A program made the translations under genes and the position numbers. A DNA stretch of 64,000 nucleotides, from positions 402,428-466,427 of the forward strand of contig NZ_VORU01000002.1 of assembly GCF_007997135.1 (NCBI RefSeq), written 5' to 3'. Each line of letters opens with the position of its first letter. Positions within the stretch are counted from its first letter, which is position 1. Shown here one piece after another: positions 44,984 to 53,732 of the stretch. The notes beneath the pieces are model-generated. The model searched no databases. It worked only from the letters and a program-made list of their open reading frames with translations, and was not told the origin of the DNA. This DNA comes from Aequorivita lipolytica. GTDB taxonomy: Bacteria > Bacteroidota > Bacteroidia > Flavobacteriales > Flavobacteriaceae.

Positions 44984-46585
44984 CTATTTATTGTCTAAAT
45001 GATTATTGGCTTCCAGCTCTAAAACCTTTAGTAGCATAGGGTCATTTTCATTTAGAATAATTTCATATTCATTTGGGCCAAAAAGCTGTTGGGCAATGTT
45101 TGCTTTCAACGTTCTTTTCAACTCTTCGGTGTATTTTGAGAGGTCTATCTGGGCTTCGTTGAACTTTGCGTATTCAATAAATTCTTTGGAGAGATTGTCT
45201 TCAACTTTGAAGTTTTTTCTGAAGTCATCAAATTTCATCCCTTTAAAAATTGTTCTGTTTTTTTCTAGGTATTCAAAAATGAAATAACTCATGAACCCAC
45301 TTCGGGAAACATATTGAAGCGTTTCATTTTCTACGCTTGTATCCTTCGGCACAAAAACATCTGGAATAATACCACCCCCACCGTAAACTACTCTTCCTTT
45401 GGGCGTTTTATATCTTAGTGAATCTGCTACCTTAATACTATCTGCGTGAATCAATTCGCCATTGCGGTAACGTTTTTCGTAATCGCTGTAATACGTATCA
45501 TTTCCCTTTCCGTATGGACGCTGAATGGAGCGGCCGGTAGGAGTGTAGTAACGGGCAATTGTTAATCGTACCGCACTGCCATCACCAAGTGACATTTCTC
45601 GCTGTACAAGTCCTTTTCCGAATGAACGGCGGCCAATAATGGTTCCTTTGTCATTATCCTGTAAAGCACCAGCTACAATTTCACTAGCGGAGGCTGAGTT
45701 TTCATTAATTAAAACATAGAGTTTTCCGTGCTCAAAATCTCCCCGCCGTGTGGCGTAGGTTTTGTTGATTTCGCCACTTTTGTTTTTTGTAATAAGCACT
45801 AGCTTATCGTTTTCCAAAAATTCATCAACCACACGTTCTGCGGTGGAAATATAACCGCCGGGATTGTTGCGAAGATCTAAAACTAATTTTTTAATACCTT
45901 GATCTTTCAGCTTATCCAGCGCAGTTTCAAATTCTTTGAATGTAGTTTCTGAAAAACGGTTTAGTTTAATATAACCCAAATCATCGGCCAGTTTATACGA
46001 AGCATCAACGCTTACCAGCGGCACTTGCTTTCTTCGAACTTTTATTTCCAGCACTTTCTTTTCGCTGGGCCGATAAACGTCCAGAGCTACTTTGCTATTT
46101 ACTTCGCCTTTCAAATAATTGGAGATGCTGTCGCGCTGCACCAATTCGCCAAAAAGTTTTTTGCCGTCGGCATAAATAATTCTATCGCCGCCCTTTATTC
46201 CAGCTTTTTCCGCGGGACCGCCCTCAATAGAACGAATAACGGCAATGGTGTCTTTATATATGTAAAAACTTACGCCAATGCCGGTAAAGGCACCGCGCAT
46301 ATCATCAGCGTTGTGCTGGTATTCGCTCTTTGGAATATAAACTGAATGTGGGTCTAGATTTTCAAGAATTCCGTTTACGGTAACATCTACAATGCTGTCC
46401 GTATTTACGTTATCCACATATTCATAATCTATATAATCTATGAGCCTGTTGAGCTTGTCCTTCTTGGAGTTAGTGGCGAAGATTTTTTCGGTATTATCGT
46501 TGAAATTGAGCTTTGACCCAATAAAAACACCTGCGGCCAACGCCATTCCAATCCACAGTGGCAAGTATTTTTTTTGATTTCCCAT
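44984..46585 (-). CDS. C-terminal processing protease, S41 family (CtpA/Prc-like)
   Basis: 533 residues. N-terminal signal anchor (about 8-24), N-terminal helical region, PDZ domain (VSFYIYKDTIAVIRSIEGG then AGIKGGDRIIYADG), then the S41 catalytic domain. The catalytic Ser lies in SASASE and the Lys in GKGLVQ, the expected serine-lysine dyad. The C-terminus carries an extra helical region common in Bacteroidota. Periplasmic protease trimming protein C-termini. Its ATG overlaps the dCMP deaminase stop by one base (TAATG), so the two are coupled. Confidence 0.94.
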   Translation of the reverse strand: MGNQKKYLPLWIGMALAAGVFIGSKLNFNDNTEKIFATNSKKDKLNRLIDYIDYEYVDNVNTDSIVDVTVNGILENLDPHSVYIPKSEYQHNADDMRGAFTGIGVSFYIYKDTIAVIRSIEGGPAEKAGIKGGDRIIYADGKKLFGELVQRDSISNYLKGEVNSKVALDVYRPSEKKVLEIKVRRKQVPLVSVDASYKLADDLGYIKLNRFSETTFKEFETALDKLKDQGIKKLVLDLRNNPGGYISTAERVVDEFLENDKLVLITKNKSGEINKTYATRRGDFEHGKLYVLINENSASASEIVAGALQDNDKGTIIGRRSFGKGLVQREMSLGDGSAVRLTIARYYTPTGRSIQRPYGKGNDTYYSDYEKRYRNGELIHADSIKVADSLRYKTPKGRVVYGGGGIIPDVFVPKDTSVENETLQYVSRSGFMSYFIFEYLEKNRTIFKGMKFDDFRKNFKVEDNLSKEFIEYAKFNEAQIDLSKYTEELKRTLKANIAQQLFGPNEYEIILNENDPMLLKVLELEANNHLDNK

Positions 46586-47019
46586 TATTCTAAATTCAAA
46601 TCTGAAATGTGCTGTATGCTTACTCCCGCTTTTTCCAAAAAGACGATGCCGGAGTTATCTTTATATTCGTTAAGGTAAACCATTCTTGTTATTCCTGCTT
46701 GGTGAATAAGCTTACTGCATTCTTTGCAGGGCGACATTGTGATGTAAAGTGTTGCTCCCTGACAGGCTTGCGTGCTTGAGGCTACTTTCAATATTGCATT
46801 AGCTTCGGCATGAAGTACGTACCATTTGGTGTAACCTTCATCATCTTCACATATATTCTCAAAACCTGTGGGAGTTCCATTATAACCATCGCTGATTATC
46901 ATTTTATCTTTTACAATAAGTGCGCCAACCTGTCTTCGTTTACAATAAGAGAGTTTGCTCCACTCTTGGGCCATTCTGAGATACGCAATATCATATTTGC
47001 GTTGTTTGCTGTCTTTCAT
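46585..47019 (-). CDS. Deoxycytidylate (dCMP) deaminase
   Basis: 144 residues from the ATG at 47019 (MKDSKQRKYDIAYLRMAQEWS); an earlier in-frame ATG at 47100 adds residues outside the family norm. Zinc-dependent deamination of dCMP to dUMP for thymidylate synthesis. HAEANAIL supplies a zinc His and the catalytic Glu, and SPCKEC supplies the two zinc Cys. It complements dut in the same pathway. Coupled to the CtpA gene by a one-base overlap. Confidence 0.93.
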   Translation of the reverse strand: MKDSKQRKYDIAYLRMAQEWSKLSYCKRRQVGALIVKDKMIISDGYNGTPTGFENICEDDEGYTKWYVLHAEANAILKVASSTQACQGATLYITMSPCKECSKLIHQAGITRMVYLNEYKDNSGIVFLEKAGVSIQHISDLNLE

Positions 47020-47261
47020 CTTTATAGAATAATCGAGAAATAGGTAGCTGGAATGCCTAATTTGATAATCTCTATTGGATTGCAAATAGTTAGTGGGCAT
47101 TTCATACTTTTAAATAGACAACGAAATTACTGGGAAGTTACGCCACTGCCAAAAAAAAAGATGTTAAGTTATTGCCAAAGCGAAATAGGGTAGTCGATGG
47201 GTTTATAATGTGAAACCATTAGATTTTTTTCAAACACTAATATCTAAGGAATACAAACTCT

Positions 47262-47840
47262 TTAAAAGATCCAGTTATTGATGAGCATTGGTATTATCAT
47301 TCCTATAACTAATGAAGAAACAACCAGCACCCAATCGCGTTTGTTGAAACGGAAAATGGTTTGAAATATGAAGGCAATAATTAAGATTATGATAACTATA
47401 ATAATTTGTGCGGTTTCAATACCTAAGGCAAATTCCAACAATGGCAGAAACTCTCTGCCACTGTCTAACTTCGTAAAAAAAGAAGCGAAGCCCAAACCGT
47501 GTATTAATCCAAAGAAAATAGTAACGATGTAAAAAATACCCATTTTCTCAACTTTTTTCTCCTTTCCGGCTGTAAAAAGGTTGAACAGTGCGGTGACCAA
47601 AATGGTAACGGGAATCAAAAACTCAATAAGTTTTCCCGAAACACTCACCACATTATAACTGGCCAAAAGCAGTGAAAGTGTATGGCCAATGGTAAACATT
47701 GTAACCAAAAGCAATAATTTTTTCCAAGAAGAAAAAGTGTAGGCGGCACAAAGCACAATCAAGAATAGAATGTGGTCGTAGGCATTCCAATCTAAAACAT
47801 GGTGGAGCCCGAGATTAAAATACAACCAGAAGTCAGACAT
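47262..47840 (-). CDS. HupE/UreJ-like membrane protein
   Basis: 192 residues with six to seven membrane helices. Conserved His are visible in GLHHVLDWNAYDH, FTIGHTLSLL and FGLIHGLGFASF, as in the HupE/UreJ superfamily implicated in nickel or cobalt handling. No hydrogenase or urease gene is nearby, so the metal link is only by family. Monocistronic in view. Confidence 0.82.
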   Translation of the reverse strand: MSDFWLYFNLGLHHVLDWNAYDHILFLIVLCAAYTFSSWKKLLLLVTMFTIGHTLSLLLASYNVVSVSGKLIEFLIPVTILVTALFNLFTAGKEKKVEKMGIFYIVTIFFGLIHGLGFASFFTKLDSGREFLPLLEFALGIETAQIIIVIIILIIAFIFQTIFRFNKRDWVLVVSSLVIGMIIPMLINNWIF

Positions 47841-47938
47841 TGGGGTTAGCGGTTTTTCAGGGTTTGCCCAAATATAGGCATTGTGGGGTAAATTCCTAAC
47901 TAAAAATTATGGAGTTTTTCTAATGATTCAAATAGGCA

Positions 47939-47968
47939 AAAAAACCTCAACATCACTGTTAAGGTTTT
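47939..47968 (-). terminator. Intrinsic terminator after tRNA-Leu
   Basis: 12-bp stem (47941-47952 with 47957-47968, one G-U wobble on the minus strand), 4-base loop, U-tract from the A-run ending 47944. Confidence 0.8.
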
Positions 47969-47974
47969 CTTTTG

Positions 47975-48056
47975 TACTCGAGGCGGGAATCGAACCCGCA
48001 CGTCCTAAAACACTGGATTTTGAATCCAGCGCGTCTACCAATTCCGCCACTCGAGC
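47975..48056 (-). tRNA. tRNA-Leu (anticodon CAA)
   Basis: 82 nt on the minus strand. Acceptor stem GCTCGAG with CTCGAGT (terminal G-U pair) and discriminator A. D arm GCGGAATTGGTAGACGC is typical of leucine. Anticodon stem-loop CTGGA-TTCAAAA-TCCAG gives anticodon CAA. A short variable arm precedes the TTCGATTC T-loop. CCA is not encoded. The long variable arm and D-loop identify it as type II leucine. Confidence 0.95.
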
Positions 48057-48090
48057 TTATTAGTTTCCCCATTCTACAGCGCATCTACCT

Positions 48091-48108
48091 CCCGATAGCT
48101 ATCGGGAC
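48091..48108. repeat. 18-bp perfect palindrome TCCCGATAGCTATCGGGA
   Basis: Perfect palindrome just upstream of the tRNA-Leu gene (minus strand). This sequence is a common dispersed spacer repeat in flavobacteria; the role is unknown. Confidence 0.6.
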
Positions 48109-48206
48109 GCCACTCGCTCAAATGGGAGGCAAAAATAAACAAATATTTATAATTTACTGAAAATTTTATGCGGCTATTTTTTTAAATATCGCTAACTATT
48201 AATTTT

Positions 48207-48214
48207 TACCTTTG
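48207..48214 (+). promoter_or_regulatory. prs -7 promoter element
   Basis: TACCTTTG, 27 bases before the ATG at 48242. Confidence 0.6.
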
Positions 48215-48241
48215 TAGCCTGTTCAATCAAAACCTAAAAAA

Positions 48242-49180
48242 ATGTCAACCCTTGCACCGGACCCTAAGATTTTTGCCTGTAAACAAAGTGAAGCGCTTGC
48301 TCAGGATATAGCAGATGCCTTCGGGATACCTTTGGGAAAAGTTATTACTTCTCACTATAGCGATGGCGAATTTCAACCTTCCTTTGAAGAATCAGTTCGT
48401 GGAAGCCGCGTATTTTTAATCGGCTCTACCTTTCCGAATAGCGATCATTTAATGGAGCTACTGTTAATGATTGATGCAGCAAAACGTGCTTCGGCCCGAC
48501 ACATTACGGCCGTACTACCTTATTTTGGTTGGGCGCGTCAAGACAGAAAAGACAAGCCCCGTGTGCCTATTGCAGCAAAACTGGTTGCAAAAATGCTTGA
48601 AACGGCAGGAGCAACGAGAATTATAACAATGGATTTGCACGCAGATCAAATTCAAGGATTTTTTGAAAAACCCGTGGACCATCTTTTTGCCTCTACAATT
48701 TTTCTTCCGTATCTAAGAAGTTTGAAACTTGATAATCTTACCATCGCTTCGCCAGATATGGGTGGTTCAAAACGAGCGTACGCCTATTCAAAGTTTTTAA
48801 ATAGCGATGTTGTAATCTGCTACAAACAGCGTGAAAAAGCCAATATAATTTCACATATGGAACTTATAGGCGACGTAAAAGGCAAAAACGTAGTGTTGGT
48901 TGATGATATGGTTGATACCGCCGGAACCCTTACCACAGCTGCAGATTTAATGATGGAACGAGGAGCACTTAGCGTCCGTGCAGTATGTACGCACCCGCTT
49001 CTTTCCGGAAACGCTTATGAGCGAATAGAAAAATCACAAATGCTGGAGCTTATTGTTTCAGATTCTATCCCAACAAAACCGAGCAATAAAATTAGAGTAA
49101 TAAGTTGTGCTAAACTTTTTGCAGACGTTATGTTGAGCGTAAATGCAAATAAATCCATCAGCGGCAAGTTTTTGATGTAG
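48242..49180 (+). CDS. prs: Ribose-phosphate pyrophosphokinase
   Basis: 312 residues. Makes PRPP from ribose-5-phosphate and ATP for nucleotide, His and Trp synthesis. Class I features: MDLHADQIQGFF, the flexible PRKDKPR-like ARQDRKDKPR loop, and the PRPP-binding VLVDDMVDTAGTL. Followed by rplY, as in most Flavobacteriaceae, but with a separate promoter for the latter. Confidence 0.97.
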   Translation: MSTLAPDPKIFACKQSEALAQDIADAFGIPLGKVITSHYSDGEFQPSFEESVRGSRVFLIGSTFPNSDHLMELLLMIDAAKRASARHITAVLPYFGWARQDRKDKPRVPIAAKLVAKMLETAGATRIITMDLHADQIQGFFEKPVDHLFASTIFLPYLRSLKLDNLTIASPDMGGSKRAYAYSKFLNSDVVICYKQREKANIISHMELIGDVKGKNVVLVDDMVDTAGTLTTAADLMMERGALSVRAVCTHPLLSGNAYERIEKSQMLELIVSDSIPTKPSNKIRVISCAKLFADVMLSVNANKSISGKFLM

Positions 49181-49264
49181 CTTCGATACAATTTCGATGA
49201 AAAATCGGAATCACTCAGCTACCTTTTTAAACCAAACCAAGAATATTGATTCCACCTTGTGTCG

Positions 49265-49291
49265 AAAAATCGTAAATCGTAAATCGTAAAT
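49265..49291. repeat. 7-bp tandem repeat (AAATCGT)
   Basis: Three-plus copies of the 7-mer in the prs-rplY gap, just upstream of the rplY promoter element. Confidence 0.6.
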
Positions 49292-49304
49292 TCAAAATAA
49301 ACAC

Positions 49305-49312
49305 TATCTTTG
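49305..49312 (+). promoter_or_regulatory. rplY -7 promoter element
   Basis: TATCTTTG matches TAnnTTTG. It predicts transcription starting near 49318, at or inside the left arm of the hairpin at 49315-49341. Confidence 0.6.
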
Positions 49313-49314
49313 CG

Positions 49315-49346
49315 CTCCCTAAAAAACAGCTTTTTAGGGAGTTTTT
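49315..49346 (+). promoter_or_regulatory. Terminator-like hairpin in the 5' leader of rplY
   Basis: Perfect 11-bp stem CTCCCTAAAAA (49315-49325) with TTTTTAGGGAG (49331-49341), 5-base loop, then T5 at 49342-49346. It lies between promoter element and start codon, so it could attenuate rplY, stabilise its 5' end or stop read-through from prs. Confidence 0.7.
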
Positions 49347-49369
49347 AATTAATAAACAATTCAAACAAA

Positions 49370-50020
49370 ATGAAATCTATTACAATTAAAGGATCACAAA
49401 GAGAAAGCGTGGGCAAAAAGGCAACGAAAGCCCTACGTAATGCTGGAATGGTTCCTTGCGTAGTTTACGGAGGGGATGAGCCAATCAGCTTTACAGCAGA
49501 AGAAATTGCATTTAAAGACTTGGTTTACACTCCAGACGTACACACGGTTGTAATTAACCTGGGAGGCACAAAGGTGAAAGCCATCCTTCAGGATATACAA
49601 TTTCACCCAGTGACTGACCGTATTCTTCACGTCGATTTTTACCAAATTTTTGATGACAAAGAAGTTTCAATGGAAATTCCTGTACGCACAACCGGAAATG
49701 CACGCGGTGTTCGTAACGGTGGTACTCTACGTATTGTTACGCGTAAACTTCGAGTGAAAGCTTTGCCAGAAAATCTCCCAGATTTTATTGAGGCAGACAT
49801 TACCGAAATGAAAATTGGTGCCAAAATGTATACCAAGTCGATTGAAACCGACAATTTCAAAATTATGCACCCAGAGAACACCGTTATCTGTCAAGTTAGA
49901 ACTTCACGTACCGCAATTGTGGACGAAGTTGAGGAAGAAGAAACTGAAACAGCTGAGGGTGCAGAAGGAGAAGAAGTTCCAGCTACAGAAACTGATGATG
50001 TTGCTGCAGTAAAGGAATAA
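49370..50020 (+). CDS. rplY: 50S ribosomal protein L25 (CTC/TL5 form)
   Basis: 216 residues. Binds 5S rRNA; this is the long two-domain CTC form. The N-terminal L25 domain includes [21 protein letters not shown] (split by normal spacing), the C-terminal TL5 domain runs to about residue 180, and a highly acidic tail follows ([15 protein letters not shown]). Own promoter with a hairpin in the leader. Followed by a terminator before pth. Confidence 0.96.
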   Translation: MKSITIKGSQRESVGKKATKALRNAGMVPCVVYGGDEPISFTAEEIAFKDLVYTPDVHTVVINLGGTKVKAILQDIQFHPVTDRILHVDFYQIFDDKEVSMEIPVRTTGNARGVRNGGTLRIVTRKLRVKALPENLPDFIEADITEMKIGAKMYTKSIETDNFKIMHPENTVICQVRTSRTAIVDEVEEEETETAEGAEGEEVPATETDDVAAVKE

Positions 50021-50042
50021 ATTTCTTTTTAAGAAGATAACC

Positions 50043-50076
50043 AAAAAGCATCCTGTTAATTCGGGGTGCTTTTTTT
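50043..50076 (+). terminator. Intrinsic terminator after rplY
   Basis: 11-bp stem (50043-50053 with 50064-50074, one wobble), T-run through 50077, 22 bases past the stop. It separates rplY from pth. Confidence 0.8.
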
Positions 50077-50101
50077 ATTTTTACCAAAGATAGACAGCTG
50101 T

Positions 50102-50737
50102 ATGTTTTCATTTTTCAAAAACCTTTTTTCGGCAAAGACTGCCGATATTATTTCAGAAGAAACAGATCCAATGAAGAAATTTCTTATCGTCGGCCTCGGA
50201 AATATTGGTCCAAAATATGCAAATACCAGGCACAATATCGGCTTTAAGGCAGTCGATTTTTATGCTGAAAAAAATTTACTTACTTGGGAAACGGCCAAGC
50301 TGGGCGATGTTACCTCGCATAAAGTAAAAGGGAGGACTTTTATTTTCCTAAAACCAAGTACATATATGAATTTAAGCGGAAAGGCAGTAAATTACTGGCT
50401 CGATAAAGAAAAAATTCCACTGGAAAATATGCTTGTAATCACGGACGATTTAAATTTGGCTTTCGGTACAATCCGTATAAAAACGAAAGGAAGTGATGGC
50501 GGCCACAATGGCTTGAAGGATATTCAGAATACACTGCAAACTACAAATTACAACCGTTTCCGGTTTGGGATAAGTGATGCTTTTTCAAAAGGACGACAAG
50601 TAGATTATGTGTTAGGCGAATGGGACGTCGAAGAAGAAAAACAATTACCAGAACGTTTGGAATTGGGGTGCAACATTATAGAATCTTTTGCATTGGCAGG
50701 AATAAATATTACTATGAATACATATAACGGAAAATAA
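50102..50737 (+). CDS. pth: Peptidyl-tRNA hydrolase
   Basis: 211 residues from the ATG at 50102 (MFSFFKNLFS). The core enzyme begins at the later ATG at 50171 (MKKFLIVGLGN), but a 20-30 residue hydrophobic/basic extension starting MxxFxxxLFS is common in flavobacterial Pth. Releases peptides from stalled tRNA. Catalytic His is in NTRHNIGF; KPSTYMNLSG and DDLNL are conserved. Followed by ribF after 2 bases, so the pair is one transcript. Confidence 0.93.
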   Translation: MFSFFKNLFSAKTADIISEETDPMKKFLIVGLGNIGPKYANTRHNIGFKAVDFYAEKNLLTWETAKLGDVTSHKVKGRTFIFLKPSTYMNLSGKAVNYWLDKEKIPLENMLVITDDLNLAFGTIRIKTKGSDGGHNGLKDIQNTLQTTNYNRFRFGISDAFSKGRQVDYVLGEWDVEEEKQLPERLELGCNIIESFALAGINITMNTYNGK

Positions 50738-50739
50738 TT

Positions 50740-51672
50740 TTGAAGAAATATTCCTCGGCTTCCGCATATAAAAATGACCACCAGAGCGTGGTTACCATCG
50801 GTACTTTTGATGGTGTTCATATTGGCCATAAAGCTATATTAAAGCGTCTCGTGGAAACTGCCAAAAAGGAAGATTTGGATTCAGTAGTGCTTACCTTTTT
50901 TCCGCATCCACGAATGGTGCTTCAGCAAAATGTAGATATAAAACTTTTAACCACCATTGATGAACGCACCCAATTGCTAGAAAATACAGGTCTCGGCCAC
51001 TTAATAATTCATCCATTTACGCACGCCTTTTCACGTTTAACGGCCTTGGAATATGTGCGCGATATTTTGGTGAATAGCCTAAAGGCGAAAAAAATAATTA
51101 TCGGCTATGACCATCGTTTTGGAAGAAATAGAAATGCTAATATTGAAGATTTAAAGGAATTCGGTAAAACCTATAATTTTGAAGTCGAGGAAATTTCAGC
51201 AAAGGAATTGGACGATGTAGCAGTAAGTTCCACAAAAATTCGGAAAGCATTGGACGCCGGCGATATTGAAACAGCAAACAACTATTTGGGATATAATTTT
51301 ATGATTTCGGGCGAGGTGGTTCGGGGAAAAGCTATTGGAAGAACTATCAACTATCCCACGGCAAATTTAAACTTGAAAGAAACTTACAAGCTCGTTCCAA
51401 AAAACGGTGTTTACATTGTGCAATCAATAATTGAAGGTGAAAAATTCTTTGGAATAACGAGCGTCGGTACCAATCCAACCGTTGGAGGTACCAAAAAAAC
51501 AATCGAAACCCATTTTCTCGATTTCAACAAAGATCTTTACGAAAAAAAAATTGGGATAGAATTTCTGAACTACATTCGAGAGGAAGAAACTTTCAGTTCT
51601 TTGGAAGTCCTTCGTCAGGAAATTTTAAAAGATGAAATGTTCGCAAAGCAATATTTAAAGGAGCGTGAATAA
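50740..51672 (+). CDS. ribF: Bifunctional riboflavin kinase / FAD synthetase
   Basis: 310 residues from a TTG start (LKKYSSASAY); no ATG precedes the conserved domain. N-terminal nucleotidyltransferase with GTFDGVHIGH, ISSTKIR-like AVSSTKIRKAL, and C-terminal riboflavin kinase with GRTINYPTANL. Converts riboflavin to FMN and FAD. Stands 2 bases after pth and overlaps the HTTM gene by 8 bases. Confidence 0.95.
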   Translation: MKKYSSASAYKNDHQSVVTIGTFDGVHIGHKAILKRLVETAKKEDLDSVVLTFFPHPRMVLQQNVDIKLLTTIDERTQLLENTGLGHLIIHPFTHAFSRLTALEYVRDILVNSLKAKKIIIGYDHRFGRNRNANIEDLKEFGKTYNFEVEEISAKELDDVAVSSTKIRKALDAGDIETANNYLGYNFMISGEVVRGKAIGRTINYPTANLNLKETYKLVPKNGVYIVQSIIEGEKFFGITSVGTNPTVGGTKKTIETHFLDFNKDLYEKKIGIEFLNYIREEETFSSLEVLRQEILKDEMFAKQYLKERE

Positions 51673-52990
51673 ATTTCTTTTCAAACAAATAGACAATATT
51701 GGGCTGGTTCTTTTTAGAGCTGTTTTCGGTCTTTTAATCGCTACGGAAGCCTTTGGCGCAATAGCTACAGGTTGGGTTCGGCGTACTTTAGTTGATCCAC
51801 CATTCACTTTCAACTTTATTGGTTTCGATTTTTTACAACAGCTGCAAGGGCCTACAATGTATTATTATTTTGTAATAATGGGCATCTTCGGGGTTTTTGT
51901 AATGTTGGGTTTCAAATACCGTTTTAGCATGATTGCCTATGCAATTATGTGGACCTGCGTTTATTTAATGCAAAAAAGCAGCTATAATAATCATTATTAT
52001 TTAATGATGTTGCTTTGCTGGATTATGGCTTTTCTACCTGCCAATCGCTGGTTTTCGCTGGATGCAAAGATAAATCCTGAAACTAAATCGGCATCAATGC
52101 CGCGGTGGGTAATTTTAATTTTGATTCTCCAAGTTTGGATAGTATATACCTACGCTTCTGTTGCAAAGATGTATCCCGACTGGTTAGATGCTTCTATGGC
52201 TGCTTTGTTAATGAGCGGTAAAAGTGATTATTGGCTCATCGGTAATCTGTTACAACAGGATTGGGTGCATTGGGCCATTGCCTACATTGGTATCTTTTTC
52301 GATTTGCTGATTGTGCCATTAATGCTTTGGAAACGCACTCGTATGCTGGGTTTTTTCATTTCAATATTCTTTCACCTTTTTAATTCGTTTATTTTTCACA
52401 TTGGAATTTTTCCATATATGTCCATCGCTTTTGCATTATTTTTCTTTTCTCCGGAAATTCTCCAAAAACGTTTTCTTCCGAAGAAAAAATTGTATACGGG
52501 CAATGAAGTAATTGTTCCGAAACACAAAACTTTGATTGTTGGTGTATTTTCAGTCTACTTTCTATTTCAGCTTGGTCTCCCGCTGCGTCATTGGTTTTTT
52601 AAAGATGATGTACTTTGGACAGAAGAAGGCCACCGCCTAAGTTGGCGAATGATGCTTCGTTCTAAAAGCGGAAGCCTTACCGTTTGGGTAAAAGATAAAG
52701 CTAAGGACGAAAAGCAGAATTATGATTACAGCGAGCTATTGGGAAGTAAACAGCAGGGCTCAGTTGCAACAAAACCTGATATTATGTGGCAACTGGCCCA
52801 AAAAATAAAAGCTGTTGAAGCAGAAAAGGGGCACGACGTTTCCGTTTATATGGAAGCCACTGTCCGCGTCAACGATGGCGAATACCATCCTTTTACAAAT
52901 CCAAATGTAGATTTGGCTGCTGAAGAATGGCACCCCTTCAAACATAGCGCTTGGATACTACCTTCCCCAAAGGATAACAATGAAAAGTAA
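51665..52990 (+). CDS. HTTM (vitamin K-dependent carboxylase-like) membrane protein
   Basis: 441 residues from a GTG start overlapping the ribF stop by 8 bases. Eight or so membrane helices, with YNNHYYLMMLLCWIMAFLPANRW, split by spacing, as the HTTM hallmark, then a soluble C-terminal domain with periplasmic character. The family is related to vitamin K-dependent gamma-glutamyl carboxylases, but bacterial members often lack proven substrates. Last gene of the pth-ribF-HTTM unit. Confidence 0.85.
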   Translation: MNKFLFKQIDNIGLVLFRAVFGLLIATEAFGAIATGWVRRTLVDPPFTFNFIGFDFLQQLQGPTMYYYFVIMGIFGVFVMLGFKYRFSMIAYAIMWTCVYLMQKSSYNNHYYLMMLLCWIMAFLPANRWFSLDAKINPETKSASMPRWVILILILQVWIVYTYASVAKMYPDWLDASMAALLMSGKSDYWLIGNLLQQDWVHWAIAYIGIFFDLLIVPLMLWKRTRMLGFFISIFFHLFNSFIFHIGIFPYMSIAFALFFFSPEILQKRFLPKKKLYTGNEVIVPKHKTLIVGVFSVYFLFQLGLPLRHWFFKDDVLWTEEGHRLSWRMMLRSKSGSLTVWVKDKAKDEKQNYDYSELLGSKQQGSVATKPDIMWQLAQKIKAVEAEKGHDVSVYMEATVRVNDGEYHPFTNPNVDLAAEEWHPFKHSAWILPSPKDNNEK

Positions 52991-53082
52991 GAAGAATATT
53001 CTTAGAAGTCTTTTATAATTCTTTCGTGCCCAAAATCCGGATATTACAAATAATTTTGGGGAGTATTGCCCTTTCTGTGGGC

Positions 53083-53508
53083 TTACTGCGAAAATTTATC
53101 ATTTGGCTGGTTTTTTTTATTGAAGCGGATTTCCACTTGACGTTTACCATATTCTTTGGCGGCTTGTTCGTCGAGTCCCATAAAAATATCTATCTTTTTC
53201 GTCCATCGGCGGTTCATCTTATCCTTTACGATAAAAGTACCATTAAAACCCTCAATCTCGATTTCCTCATTGTGGTCCAGGCCCATTGCTATAAGGTCCC
53301 TAGATACGGCTACGGCCTTTACCCCATCTTCAAGTAAGTCACCCCAAGCCGCCCGACGGCTACCCTTTTTTGTTTGGTGCTCCACTGCATTGTATGCTGT
53401 AGCAGTTACATTAAGTGAAACCATTTTTTTTTCGGTTTCTCCCTGTTGCTGGCAACCCATCCAAATTATAGTCGTGCATATCATTAATATGTATTTAAGT
53501 GGCTCCAT
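53083..53508 (-). CDS. 3D-domain lipoprotein
   Basis: 141 residues from the ATG at 53508 (MEPLKYILMICTTIIWMGC); an earlier ATG at 53523 adds five residues. Lipobox WMGC. The 3D domain (TATAYNAVEHQT, WGDLLEDGVKAVAVSRDLI, DKMNRRWTKKIDIFMG) is the fold of MltA C-terminal and RlpA-like proteins, a double-psi beta-barrel with three conserved Asp. It may act on or bind peptidoglycan glycans; no lytic partner is fused. It is convergent with the HTTM gene and divergent from serS. Confidence 0.88.
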   Translation of the reverse strand: MEPLKYILMICTTIIWMGCQQQGETEKKMVSLNVTATAYNAVEHQTKKGSRRAAWGDLLEDGVKAVAVSRDLIAMGLDHNEEIEIEGFNGTFIVKDKMNRRWTKKIDIFMGLDEQAAKEYGKRQVEIRFNKKNQPNDKFSQ

Positions 53509-53732
53509 ATCAATAATATACAAAAAAAAGAGGAGTTTTAAAAGCGAATGAGTATTATTCTAAGGCCAAACGAATCCAAAGTAAAAATATAGCCATTCAA
53601 AAATTAGATTTCTAAAAACTAGATTCCAGAATTCAGTTATTCAAAATCAAAATATGCATTTTAAACCCGAACCAGAATCTAAAAACCTATACGCTCTTTT
53701 TTGTACCTTAGCCGCTTCAAAAATATAAGTAC

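Noticed and set aside
47881..48160. Two short plus-strand reading frames across the tRNA
   Set aside because: They read the antisense of tRNA-Leu (giving EPARPKTLDFESSAS-like peptides, a well-known false ORF) and have no ribosome-binding context.
53026..53337. 103-codon plus-strand reading frame opposite the 3D-domain gene
   Set aside because: It is the reverse strand of a clearly recognisable lipoprotein gene.
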